A DNA stretch of 64,000 nt from Centroberyx gerrardi (taxonomy: Eukaryota; Chordata; Actinopteri; Beryciformes; Berycidae): positions 14,140,572 to 14,204,571 of the forward strand of contig NC_136008.1 of NCBI RefSeq assembly GCF_048128805.1, given 5' to 3'. Below, piece after piece: positions 33,908-44,240 of the stretch. A program made the translations under genes and the position numbers. Positions within the stretch are counted from its first letter, which is position 1. The number at the start of each line of letters is the position of its first letter. The notes below the pieces were generated by a model. That model was given only the letters and a program-made list of their open reading frames with translations, ran no database searches and was not told the DNA's origin.

Positions 33908-35724
33908 TGAATACCTGAGCAGTTCTGGGGGGGTGAGGATTTGTCCATCGCAAACTGCGTCAAATGTGAAGATCCGTCCACGACACATCACCACCACATG
34001 GGAGGGGCAAGGACCCTCGCTCTCTGTAACGCAACACTGCACATTACACAACCGTGATATGAAGCAGAGAAAGTGGGATAAAGTGTATGTGAGTGTGTGT
34101 AAGTGAAGGCTAGAGATAAGGGCAGATACATAAAGAAAGATAGAGAGAGTATTCTACCAGTTTTAAAGTAGTTATGGACGGTATCCTTGTTAACTCCAGG
34201 CACTTTGCAGGTGCAGAACAGCATTCTGTACTGGTCCATATCACAGGCTGTGTTGCCGGCTTTCTGAGGAGCAAGCCTCTCCCTAACACATGCACAGGAA
34301 GAACACAGTAAAATCATATACACAGGTGTGAACTGAGCAACCTCTGCTCTACAGACCACAAAAATACAGTTTGAGTGTGTGTGAGTGCGTCTTACGTGCG
34401 AATCAGGTCCCAGTATTGTAGTATGTGCCACACGCTAACACTGGTCCTCTGCAACTGAGTCCCTTCTGCTGGGGGCCAGCAGTGCTCCAGGTAGGGCGCC
34501 GGACCCCCAAAGTTCACATTCAGCTGGGAGGGGATACGGACCTCCAGATACGCGGCGTCTAACCACCACTCCTCCAGCTGAGGGATGAACAACACAGACA
34601 AGCAGAAGGTCCGTGACTAAGGAGGACAAGTGTAAGAAGAAAACATGACATTTACAGCACAGTACATACCCAGTTCCTCTTAGTCTTGGCTCTCTGCAGT
34701 AGTTTCTGGTGCAGGTCTCGACCAACGCCCTCTTTAAATTTCCTCACAGTGTTCACTGTAGCCTGGTACTCTTCCTCGGACGCAAAGGGACGCACTGAAG
34801 ACAAACATGGCAATACAAAGTCAGCACCCACTGAGCAGAAGACGCAGCCTGACAGATGGCAGCACCAACTCCCAGTCAGTATGAGCATTGATTAACCAAA
34901 AGCAATCAAACAATTCTTTTCAATGACTTTCAAGGTCTTGTTTGGTGAAATTGAAGGACTCAAAATCGGCATGTTTTGGGGTAAGACATGACATTGGTCA
35001 ACATTAAACATCATAGAGACCTCATTTGTTCACTCATCACCTTGTCAAGTCAAGAAATCCTGGTGAAACCATTCATTTTAAAACTGAACACTGCTGCTAT
35101 ATCAATACAAATATCCATCAAAGGGTTTTCCTCAGGATGTATATTGTTGATCGTAGGATGGAGAAGTCTAGAGAGCTGAGGTATATTGATAAATATGGAT
35201 GCTATATTTTAATTTTTTTTAAATCAAGTACTTTCAAAGCCATCCATTCATTTTTCAAAAGCTTTCACGGCCTATTTTGCTTTCAAATTCACAAACTTTA
35301 AAGGATTTTCAAGGCCCGAGGTGTGGGCATGCTCATTGTCTCTTGTCTAAATTACTGGTCAAATCCAAAGATATAAAAATGTGGATGTTGAAGTTTTAAT
35401 AACACAATTACACTTCTCACAATATTAGTTGGGAATTTTATTGTGCTAAATAAGAAGCAGGAATATTAACCCAAAGACATAAACCTCAGTGAACAGTAAA
35501 AGCCATGCTGGATTTCCTTAAATGGTCAAAGTTTGCACTGTGAGTGTTTTGGTGATGTGTAACTTCACACAGAGCACCTCAGTGAGGTCATATGAAGCTG
35601 CTGTCCTACCTGAATCCAGGTACTTGGAAAGGCTGCCCTCCAGTGACGGGACAGGCAGTGGCGGCAGGCTGCCTTGGTACTGGAAGGTCCGCTGCGATAG
35701 AGACTCTGACACCTGATTAGCCAT
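29916..35724 (-). CDS. crot: Peroxisomal carnitine O-octanoyltransferase
   Basis: Transfers medium-chain acyl groups between CoA and carnitine, so chain-shortened fatty acids can leave the peroxisome. Coding exons, 5' to 3': 35724-35610, 34794-34670, 34577-34396, 34282-34158, 34023-33915, 33511-33418, 33241-33116, 32985-32884, 32481-32398, 32262-32155, 32035-31905, 31814-31691, 31498-31420, 31156-31063, 30661-30542, 30036-29916. The sum is 612 aa, the same length as human CROT. The start gives [20 protein letters not shown], close to human MENQLAKSTEERTFQYQDSL. The catalytic His falls at residue 327 in CDHAPYDAM, the same position as in human. [31 protein letters not shown] and [16 protein letters not shown] are family blocks. 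The C-terminus SQL resembles a type 1 peroxisomal signal. The exon ending 31905 uses a GC donor. Confidence 0.96.
30284..30507. mobile_element. Unnamed miniature element, copy C (last crot intron)
   Basis: Ends CTGTTGTGTGAAAATCTTGT and GAGGTTTTCACAGGACAACAG are inverted counterparts. The interior shares AAGAACTAAGAAAAACAG, GGGTTTGAAAGGG and CAACCTATAGGGGAGCATG with the copies in abcb4 introns. Non-coding. Confidence 0.7.
31201..31232. repeat. Short tandem repeat, 10-bp unit
   Basis: Three copies of CACAGACAAG, directly beside the left end of the miniature element at 31235 (crot intron 13-14). Confidence 0.8.
31235..31366. mobile_element. Small hAT-like miniature element
   Basis: Begins CAGTGTTTCCCACATA and ends TTTGGGGAAACACTG. 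The inverted ends (CAGTGTTTCCC) are typical of hAT miniature elements in fish. Only 132 bp; no clear 8-bp duplication. Confidence 0.6.
31649..31690. repeat. (CA)n tract touching crot exon 12 donor
   Basis: The CA run abuts the donor AGT|GTGAGTGTGTGT of the exon ending at 31691. On the gene strand the intron therefore starts as a (GT)n repeat. Confidence 0.9.
33535..33612. repeat. (CA)n microsatellite
   Basis: About 78 bp of pure CA in the crot intron between the exons at 33915 and 33511. Confidence 0.95.
33620..33810. repeat. Interspersed repeat, second locus of the 26.35-kb family
   Basis: Shares AACATGTCATCCCCACGAATG and CATCATTTCCTCCAAGTTTCG with 26350-27070. It continues into a GACGGGCGGACAGACAG-type stretch. 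Lies in a crot intron. Confidence 0.6.
33876..33906. repeat. (GT)n microsatellite
   Basis: GT run within 10 bp of the crot donor at 33915. Confidence 0.9.
34795..35609 (-). other. crot intron between first and second coding exons
   Basis: About 815 bp, AT-rich. No element or open frame with support. Confidence 0.6.
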
Positions 35725-36360
35725 TTCTTCTCCTTAGAGTACAAAAAACAAGGTCATTACACTGACAAGCAGGTGAGGGGTGAGGTCGAAGTGCTAGAAC
35801 ACAGACTAGGTAGCACAGAGAGTATTATGAAACAAGACCTCATGATAAACAGGGTCATTAATCATCAATATACTGTATGTATAAAAGACTCAAACTTCAA
35901 AACCCACTGGACCAAAACATTAACCTGCAGCAGGTCAGTCCAGTCCTCCAGTCAGACTCCTTTGCCTCTCTACCATCAAAGATGGTAAAAACTGACCATA
36001 AACCCCAGAAAGAGTTTTCTGCAACTGCTTATTCTGAACGTTGGGGCTGAGATAACCATTTACCCCCAAAAAACATATCAACCATACCCAGCAAACATTT
36101 GGGCGTGGAGGTATATGAGGTCTACTGGAGTTCGACTTGACACACACACACACACTCTCTAACAAATCTTAAATAATCTTTTACAACTTTATGTGGTTGT
36201 TAAATTGTTCCAATGATATGTTGTCATATCGTCAAAGGTATAAATAACGTCAGGTTAGGGGCTCGAGGTCTATTAGCCTTAATTGTTGGCCTTGACGCAG
36301 GATGAGCAAATGTTTGCTGGGAGTTATCAATGATGAAGAGCACTTTTAAATAGTTCAAAT

Positions 36361-36419
36361 AGTTACAGCCTGTGCAGCACAGGCTGTGCAGCACAGCCTG
36401 TGCTGCACAGCCTGTAACT
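36361..36419. repeat. 59-bp near-perfect palindrome
   Basis: Arms 36361-36389 and 36391-36419 are reverse complements at 28 of 29 positions around a single central base (36390). The core is GGCTGTGCAGCACAGCC. It lies in the predicted crot 5'UTR intron. Confidence 0.92.
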
Positions 36420-37065
36420 GTTTAAACGGTGGGAGCCAAGTTCCCTCCCTGAGGTTAGCGGCGTCCCATGCATGGCACCTGGACAGATAGCGGTTAGCCT
36501 GGATAATAAGAGGATTGAATGTGGTCAGAATCAATTTGAGTTTGGAAAAACGTTTGGAAAAAGTTTTCTTTGCTATTTCCAATAGTTAACGGAATGACCA
36601 CTTAAAACACATTTGGATAGGCAGACAAAGTGTTTCACCTAGCTCAGTTTGTGTTAAATGCCTACCAACATAACAGCGTAGGAGGGCGCTTTATGTTTGA
36701 TGTGTTAAAGGCACAGTCTGTGTCTCAGATGTGCCTAAGTTATGTTTTATAGCTGTAATGTCTAAGGAGCAGGATTGTGTTCATTTTTGGTTTGACATGT
36801 ATGGAGGTGTATTATTCTTTCGCTCTCACTATGTTATTGCTCTTGTTTGTTATGTTTGTAGTATCTTGTAAGCCCATGCGCATGACACTTTGAAAAATAA
36901 ATTACTTACTTACTTACATATAGTTAATTGGTACGTTAAGTAGTGGTGTGCGCGTATTATATCAACAACAGCATAAAGTATACTGTTTCAGTTGACTCAA
37001 ATATGGGTCAAACTGATTTTTAAAATGCAACTGCTCGCTTTCAAACAAAAGTATCATTAACTCAC

Positions 37066-37170
37066 CTTAAGGGTAACTGGACTGTTGTTTTGCGCATCCA
37101 CACATTAGAAAAAATACTGTAGTAACGGTTGCTGCTGTTCTCTGCGTAAACGAAGCTCCTCACTATTATG
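37066..37170 (-). promoter_or_regulatory. crot untranslated first exon and promoter region (inferred)
   Basis: On the minus strand a perfect donor AAG|GTGAG ends at 37066. A matching acceptor TCTAAG|GAGAAGAAATGG lies just before the start codon at 35724. A non-coding first exon is therefore likely at about 37066-37170, with the transcription start near the GC-richer DNA at 37140-37250. No transcript was seen. Confidence 0.5.
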
Positions 37171-37536
37171 CGCTGCAGCGACTCTCCTCACCTTTACCCC
37201 ACTAAATGTGCTGCCAACCCGGAAGACATGGCAGCGCATGCGCGGACTCTTGTACTTGACCTAAATTTAAACCAACACGACAATGAGCCATTCATAGCCT
37301 CGCCTGCTTTTAGATCTTACTGTGTTTATAGGTTGCAGAACTCAGCGGTGGATTAATTTAACAAAGTGTGATACTGAGTGTACACGGATAAGAAAAGAAG
37401 ATTTAAGCGGCTTTCACAAGATGGATGAGACATGCATGGCAGCACAACAACCATGAACACAGTAGCCTATAGGAGACTTGAAACAAGACCATTAAGGACA
37501 AATGTTTTATGCAGAGCTTTATGGAGAAAAGAGCAT

Positions 37537-37577
<41 letters not shown>

Positions 37578-38285
37578 AAGAATAGGCTTTTTCAATCTCT
37601 CTCTGGTCATTGAGATGATGGGTTTATGGTGGGGGGTTTCCTTCAATTAATCAGGGGGTTTATGCTTATTCTATGGAACATTTTATTTGCCACAATCCAA
37701 CAAATGATCACACTGATCTAATGATAAAAACGTACAATCTACAAATAACAGATGACCACAGCAATTAAGGAATATTCTCATCATCAGTTAGCCTAATAAT
37801 TATTCACGTCAAATAATGAAAAGCCACCCATCAAGTAACAAAAGAACGAATCAAGTAAAAACAAGCACAGATCCTGTACAGGATGCCTGTTCAATTCTAT
37901 GCACTGAAGAACTGCCACATGGTTAAATTACCTAATTCCACTAACGTTACTTAAATACCACAAGGTAACGTTAAAGGCACCTACCGTTTAAGTCTGTATG
38001 GCAGCGAAGACAAGTTACTGTCTACAAATCCCCGTTACTGACTGTGGTATGTTAAGTTTCACTTTTGTTTCACACCGGGAGACTGTGGATTGAGTTCAAT
38101 GCTGCTGGTCTGCTGTCTGTACATCTCCAAATTACAGACATGACATGATGCGACATCAGGCGCATTTGAGATCGATTTAGATCCATTTCTTTACAGTGAG
38201 CAACTTTTGATTTTGTGCCTCTGTATGGGAAACAGTGCATCGCACAGTCAAAAACGCCCTCTAGAGGCCATCTGACGAAGCGCAT
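37171..38285. other. Intergenic DNA, crot to acbd7, left part
   Basis: AT-rich with no supported gene. Contains the (GATA)n run at 37536. This interval joins the two human-synteny blocks. Confidence 0.5.
37536..37576. repeat. (GATA)n tetranucleotide microsatellite
   Basis: About ten GATA units. Confidence 0.95.
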
Positions 38286-38287
38286 CA

Positions 38288-38515
38288 TCTCACTAAGTGT
38301 TACCTGATTGACTGACTGACTGCCTGACTGACTGACTGACTGACTGCCTGACTGCCTGACTGACTGACTGACTGACTGCCTGACTGACTGACTGACTGAC
38401 TGCCTGACTGACTGCCTGACTGACTGACTGACTGCCTGACTGACTGCCTGACTGCCTGACTGACCAGAATTTGCCTCGTGATGCCCCCGGCTGCGCCATG
38501 GGAAAAACACTGTGT
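38288..38515. mobile_element. Possible array-bearing element, copy 1 (CTGA/CTGC array with conserved ends)
   Basis: A tetranucleotide array of CTGA and CTGC units (about 38312-38463) lies between TCTCACTAAGTGTTACCTGA on the left and CCAGAATTTGCCTCGTGATG plus GGCTGCGCCATGGGAAAAA on the right. The same borders flank the larger array at 40210-40969. Shared unique borders with different array lengths suggest one dispersed unit rather than two independent microsatellites. The superfamily is unknown. A poly(T) run (38521-38569) follows nearby and may or may not belong to it. Confidence 0.5.
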
Positions 38516-38520
38516 GTGTG

Positions 38521-38569
38521 GTAGCCTAACTTTCTTTTTTTGTCTTTTTTTTTTTTTTTTTTTTTTAGG
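38521..38569. repeat. Poly(T) tract
   Basis: Two T runs, 7 and about 22 bases, separated by GTC and short mixed sequence. It could be a retroposon poly(A) tail read on the minus strand, but no body was identified. Confidence 0.7.
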
Positions 38570-38579
38570 GGGGGTGGCG

Positions 38580-39391
38580 GCGCTCAACCACTTCAATATA
38601 TAGGCTACACTGATTATGACGATGACGTTCTAAATTCCGTGACCATGAATTAAGTCATCATAATCAGCAGCACATTTGAGTTGCTGTTGATTGTCTGCAG
38701 AAAAATGCTTCTGATAACCAATACTCCATAGATTAGGCCTAATTTGTTTATTTAGGGAATCAAGGATTTAAAAACAAGGCTGTTGATTTTTCAATTGAGG
38801 CAGCTAATGCTGATTTTTGTTGAAAAAGAGTAAGCTGAAGACTGTCTCTACCTACAGAGAAGAACTTTAATCACACAAGAAAAGGTGATTTCTCTCAATT
38901 TAGATTAGATTAGATGGAATTGAATTAGACTATTGTTTGTTAAATAAAGCTTTCGTTGCAACAGTTTTTTTCTGATGTCGCTATTCAGATGTCACTTTGC
39001 ACTTGTTTGCAGAAAAGCAATCGTGTACTTACTTTACAGGCGAAAACATGCATCTACACACGATGCAGACAATAAATGTAGTTTTACATTGATGGCACTA
39101 GTCTAAATCTGCACCATTTATCTGTTCAGTGTCAAATAGATTTGAAACTCATTTGTGCTTGTGACATTAGGGCAAGAAGTGGCACAGGCATTCAAATAAT
39201 AACGTGAGGGATGATGGCAAGGAAAAATAAGGCATTAAATAGACATGAAAAGGTCGCAAAGCAAGGAAATGGTTTCTCAGAAAAAAACAACTCCCAGCTT
39301 CAAGGTGTCCACTTCTTGCACAGTTGGATTCACTTCAGTTCTGTTCCTCTCAGCAGGTTATGGTGATGCAAATAGACATGCACTGCACATC

Positions 39392-39428
<37 letters not shown>

Positions 39429-40205
39429 AAGTGTAGACCGCCTCCACCCCCTGACCCCAACCTCACCCCTCCCTCAAACAACTGAAATATCTTCACCCAT
39501 CAAGTAGCTTTGAACAACTCTACTCTGGTTCTCATTTCAGATTGACTGGCTGTACAAAACTCAACCAGGCCTTTGCTGCCACCGTGTGGTTTGCATTGGA
39601 AAGTCAGTACAAACCTATGAAAGGGTTTTCCGTCTTTTCCCATAATCTGCAGTGGTTTGAACATTACCAATTTGGCCTCATGTGTAGAAGTTTTGACTGA
39701 ATCCTATTTAATTACAGTAGCCTATATATAGGCTATATTAAAAAAAAATTTTTATATTTTCTTCAGATTTTCTCTAATATTTCGATTTTCCCTGTGAAAT
39801 AGCCTAGTGAATAGTTTGTGTTGAAGCAATGTCCACAGACACCTCTAACAATAATATGCTGATGAATTTATTAAAAATTTTAAAAAACAAACAAACATAG
39901 GCTACATATAGGCCTATATATTGATGAGTTCAGGAAATCAGATGGAGGCTGTAAATGAGGGCGTTTTGGCGTTGTCGTCTTAACTGATGTTCATACACAC
40001 AACACTAACGTTAAGGTTTTTCATGCAACTGGGCACTCAGATACTCACCGGTTGATGCGCCTAACGTCAAAAGCTCCGTGTCCTTGGTGGCTCAAACTTA
40101 CATTTAGTGTCCTTGGGTTTAGTATCATGTACACCACCATAAAAGTTTCAATAAAGTCCTCCGCTTTCACAAAACACAGGTCGCGTCAGCGTCATCAGTG
40201 GTGAT
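38580..40205. other. Intergenic DNA between the two CTGM arrays
   Basis: AT-rich sequence with a (CA)n run at 39394-39426 and no supported gene. Confidence 0.5.
39394..39426. repeat. (CA)n microsatellite
   Basis: Pure CA run in intergenic DNA. Confidence 0.95.
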
Positions 40206-40207
40206 GC

Positions 40208-40970
40208 ACATCTCACTAAGCATTAACCTACCTGCCTGCCTGCCTGCCTGCCTGACTGCCTGACTGACTGCCTGACTGACTGACTGCCTGACTGACTGAC
40301 TGACTGCCTGCCTGCCTGCCTGACTGACTGACTGCCTGCCTGCCTGACTGACTGCCTGCCTGCCTGCCTGACTGCCTGCCTGACTGACTGCCTGCCTGAC
40401 TGACTGACTGACTGCCTGCCTGACTGCCTGACTGACTGACTGACTGACTGCCTGCCTGACTGACTGCCTGCCTGACTGACTGCCTGCCTGACTGACTGAC
40501 TGACTGCCTGCCTGACTGCCTGACTGCCTGACTGACTGCCTGCCTGCCTGACTGACTGCCTGCCTGACTGACTGACTGACTGACTGCCTGCCTGACTGCC
40601 TGACTGACTGACTGCCTGCCTGCCTGCCTGACTGCCTGCCTGCCTGCCTGACTGACTGACTGCCTGCCTGCCTGACTGACTGCCTGCCTGCCTGCCTGAC
40701 TGCCTGCCTGACTGACTGCCTGCCTGACTGACTGACTGACTGCCTGCCTGCCTGACTGACTGCCTGCCTGCCTGCCTGACTGCCTGCCTGACTGACTGCC
40801 TGCCTGACTGACTGACTGACTGCCTGCCTGACTGCCTGACTGACTGACTGACTGACTGCCTGCCTGACTGACTGCCTGCCTGACTGACTGCCTGCCTGAC
40901 TGCCTGCCTGACTGACTGACTGACTGACCTGAATTTGGCTCGTGGTGCCCTCGGCTGCGCCGTGGGAAAA
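40208..40970. mobile_element. Possible array-bearing element, copy 2 (700-bp CTGA/CTGC array)
   Basis: About 700 bp of CTGA/CTGC units (40228-40928). The left border is ATCTCACTAAGCATTAACCT. The right border is CTGAATTTGGCTCGTGGTGC followed by GGCTGCGCCGTGGGAAAAAA. Both borders match copy 1. On the minus strand all three frames stay open for 250-280 codons because neither tetranucleotide makes a stop there. The product would be SQ/RQ repeats, so I do not call it a gene. Confidence 0.55.
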
Positions 40971-42258
40971 AAACCTCCACACACATGAATTAACAAACAA
41001 CCGCATCTAATTTTTATGTTAAGGTGTAGGTCTATTGTCCGCCACTAGATGTCGTGTTTTCATTATTTGGCATGGACAATTTGATGTCTGCGAGAGCCTA
41101 TTCGTTATTTGATGATGTAACTTTTTATTTGGTTAGGGTGCTATGCACCTGTCAGCATATTACATATATTTCAGGGTAAGATACCTGACATGTTTTCATT
41201 TTTGGATTGACTGCCCCTACACAAATTGTAAAATACCACTAAACTCTTTAATTCCACCAAAGATCGACTCCCACACCCCATGTTTGGCCCCTGGATACTA
41301 CATCAAGAAGCTTAAACCCTATTTGAATTGAATTCGTTTTATTGAGGGAGGTCTTACAATTTCATTTTATGTGTAATTTTTAGCCTTTGTACACAGATAT
41401 TAAAGTAGAGGCTGCTTTTGAGCATGTTCTCATGCACAAGGCTAGTAGGAGGTGGCGCCATGTGTCTGTGTGTCTGTGTGTGTGTGTGTGTGTGTTGTTT
41501 ATTTAAAATAGATATTATAGACAACAGAATTTGTGTTCTGCTTTTTGTGAAATCTTTGTAGAGGTGCTGCAGTACAGCTTCACAGCCTCAATGGTAGTAG
41601 GCTACTTCATTTATTTTTGACATGGCTGTTATGATATGATAAATGTATCTACATTTTAATTTGGATATGTTGAGTCCTTCATAGGTGGTGAAGCATTTCA
41701 CTTATCAAAATAACGGAGTCCATTTAATATGGTGAAACACTTAGAAACATTTAGTCCCTCTGGATATGTGGACTGTATACGGAAGTTGTATCTTTGTAGG
41801 AATGTTGTATCTGATACGCTTTAACAAAAACATCCAAGCTTGTTTCAGATTTTCATGTCATCATCATTAATGGCTGCTATTTTCCCTTCTGTTGAATGAA
41901 GCTAACTCTAGTAACCAGCCAAGACTTAAAGCAGAATGCTAGTTCTGTTCTTGTTTGGATGGGTGGGGGAACAACGGCAGGTGGGACATAAAAATTTAAT
42001 AAAAATTCAACAAAACATTGTGGATCTTCAAAATGGCAAAGACAAAACTGAGAGTGGCATCACTTTTTATATATATAATGCACTTGTATTTTGAAGGCAA
42101 AGAAAGGTCTGACAGTATCTAGGCTACATGCTGTCAAGAGATTAAACAGAAAAAATAAATGCTATTTTCAAAACATGTGAGAGTGAGTGTGTGTACATGT
42201 TTGACAGCGTTCTAGTTTTTTCCAACATAATTATTTTCAACGTCAGGTAGGAATCAAG
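40971..42258. other. Intergenic DNA downstream of acbd7
   Basis: AT-rich, with a short (GT)n run at 41468-41494. No supported gene. Confidence 0.5.
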
Positions 42259-42264
42259 TTTATT
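42259..42264 (-). terminator. acbd7 poly(A) signal (inferred)
   Basis: AATAAA on the minus strand about 335 bp downstream of the acbd7 stop. A closer alternative is at about 42565, only 30 bp past the stop. Confidence 0.4.
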
Positions 42265-42596
42265 TAATTTCGCAACTTTTGCTGAGTACATTTATTACAA
42301 GAATAAACTACATAAATTAGATAAAATAGTAATCAGTAATTTTGATATTTTCAACATCAAAAGGTGCATAGGATTGGTTTAATTACATAAATTAATGAGG
42401 AAAAAACTATCTTTATATAAAAACAACTAATACACTAAAGAATAAACAGAAAATGTAAAATGTAGTTCATCCAGTGTAGTTATGTCCTCTGAAAGCAGAG
42501 GGCTAATCATTATTTCTTGTATGTATGTTTTAGTAATGTAGTTAGTAGCATGTTGTCACATTCTATTTATTGCGCCACTTTAGTTCATCATAACTC

Positions 42597-44240
42597 TCAC
42601 ATCCCATATTTGCTGATGATTTCCTTAGCAAGTGTGATGTAGGCTGACATGGCATCATCCTTGGACATTCCTGCAACAGTGTATCAACACACATATTTAG
42701 AGTAACAAACACAAAGTCTCAATTCATTGCCGTTAAATCTCATCTTCAGTGCTGGCGCTGCTTTTTTTTTTTTTTACTGATTTCTAAAGAGTGCTGGTAT
42801 CTTTGTTTGCTGCAATGAATCCCTGAGATAATCATTAATAAACACGTATGGCACTAATATGACATATAATATCATAACTGTGCTTCCAATACTGACATAA
42901 TGCAGAAAATCAAGCACCAAGCCCTTTCTTTCCATTTGAATCAAGCCCTGTTTTCTTTTCTTTACCCTTCCTGGAGTTCCACGCCTCCCACTTGGCTTTT
43001 CCTTTCATGTCCATCATTCCAGGTTTATCTGATAAAAAACGTGAAAGCACAAAGAGAGACAAATATTCAGAATTTAGCTAACACTGAATGAAAGTGATTC
43101 TGTTCATTGGCTACACCTTCAGAGTTATGCTGAGTTATACCGATGTTAATGTCTCCGACGACGCCCTGCTTATACAGGCCGTACACGTCCAGCAGCTCCT
43201 GGTCTGTAGGCCTCGTCTTCACCTTCTTCACATCCTCTGCTATCTTCTCAAACTCTGCCTTCAGAGGGGAGAGCATGGTGGATAAAGGAGAGACACAGTC
43301 AAGTCACATGCTATATTTTATATTTTTTTAGGCTTTTGCGGTTTGCTTTCAATATATTTTTGTATATAATATGTCTGTGCAAGTAAAGCTATGTTATATA
43401 TTTTTTGTTTTCTATCCTTTGCCAAACCTGACAGATAGGCTACATATGTCAGTCCACAGTATCTGGTGCAGTGGAGGTGCATAACAATAGAATATGAGCC
43501 TCTGAACATTAATTAGACAACATTGTGAATGAGAAATCTGAGCATAGTAGGCTAATATACAGCCAGAACCCAGAAAACCTATTATAACACAAATTACAGG
43601 TAAACAATGGGCTTTTATTCAAGACTAGGCTATGTGCCTTTGTGCCTACTTGAATAATCTACTTTAAAAAGGAACAGATCTGGGACATTGCAGAACAGAT
43701 AATTATAGCCTATAGCAGACCCTGGGCAATTAGTCCTATTTGAAAACCCTTAAACTCACAGTGTATGAGTTAAGATGTACTTTGAAACCCTATTCAAATA
43801 TTATAGAAATCAATATCAAACAAAATCATTACATTTGCTCCTTTAAATTGTAATTGTTGCCTTCCACATTACACAGGTTAATCAAATCCTTTTCTTCTTG
43901 CCAGTGCAATTCGAGCCAAATTCTGCAGGTTATTGTATTCCTCGTACTCTTATGGACCATGATCATGCACAGCTTTGTTTTGACATTTGCAAGCAATCCG
44001 TCAGTTTGGCTACCTGGGCGCCAAAAGGTTAAAAAGCCACTGGGCCAGAGGGTAAACATCTTCAGGCTGGCTATCCTTTAATCTACACACTCACTCCAGA
44101 GTAAAAGATGGATGACATCACATAAATGGAGGCGAAGTGGTACATCCTACCGCTACTTTTTATTCTAACCATCAGCAATATGGCACGTCCGGGGACATAA
44201 AATGGCGGTACCAGTAATAATAAATTACCTGAAGAGACAT
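42597..44240 (-). CDS. acbd7: Acyl-CoA-binding protein, ACBD7 type
   Basis: A small cytosolic protein that binds long-chain acyl-CoA. There are four coding exons: 44240-44229 (only MSLQ, 12 nt), 43258-43141, 43028-42966 and 42670-42597. All junctions are GT-AG and in phase, giving 88 aa, the same as human ACBD7. The whole protein is one ACB domain. Visible blocks are [47 protein letters not shown] and [18 protein letters not shown] ending in SKYGM. The Tyr and Lys of YGLYKQ, and the KAKWEAW stretch, are the ligand-contacting parts of the family. ACBD7 rather than DBI is chosen because it is head to head with rpp38, as in human. The start rests on the MSLQ micro-exon, which matches MALQ in human and has a clean GTAATT donor. 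Confidence 0.92.

Noticed and set aside
38070-38596. Minus-strand open frames of up to 146 codons around the smaller CTGM array
   Set aside because: Same effect as the larger array, with unrelated flanking sequence on each side.
38312-40928. CRISPR-like appearance of regular repeats
   Set aside because: The unit is 4 bp with no spacers, and the genome is vertebrate.
40167-41006. Three overlapping minus-strand open frames of 252-279 codons
   Set aside because: They consist of SQ/RQ/AG repeats from a CTGA/CTGC array that cannot form stops on that strand. There is no conserved domain and no sign of splicing.
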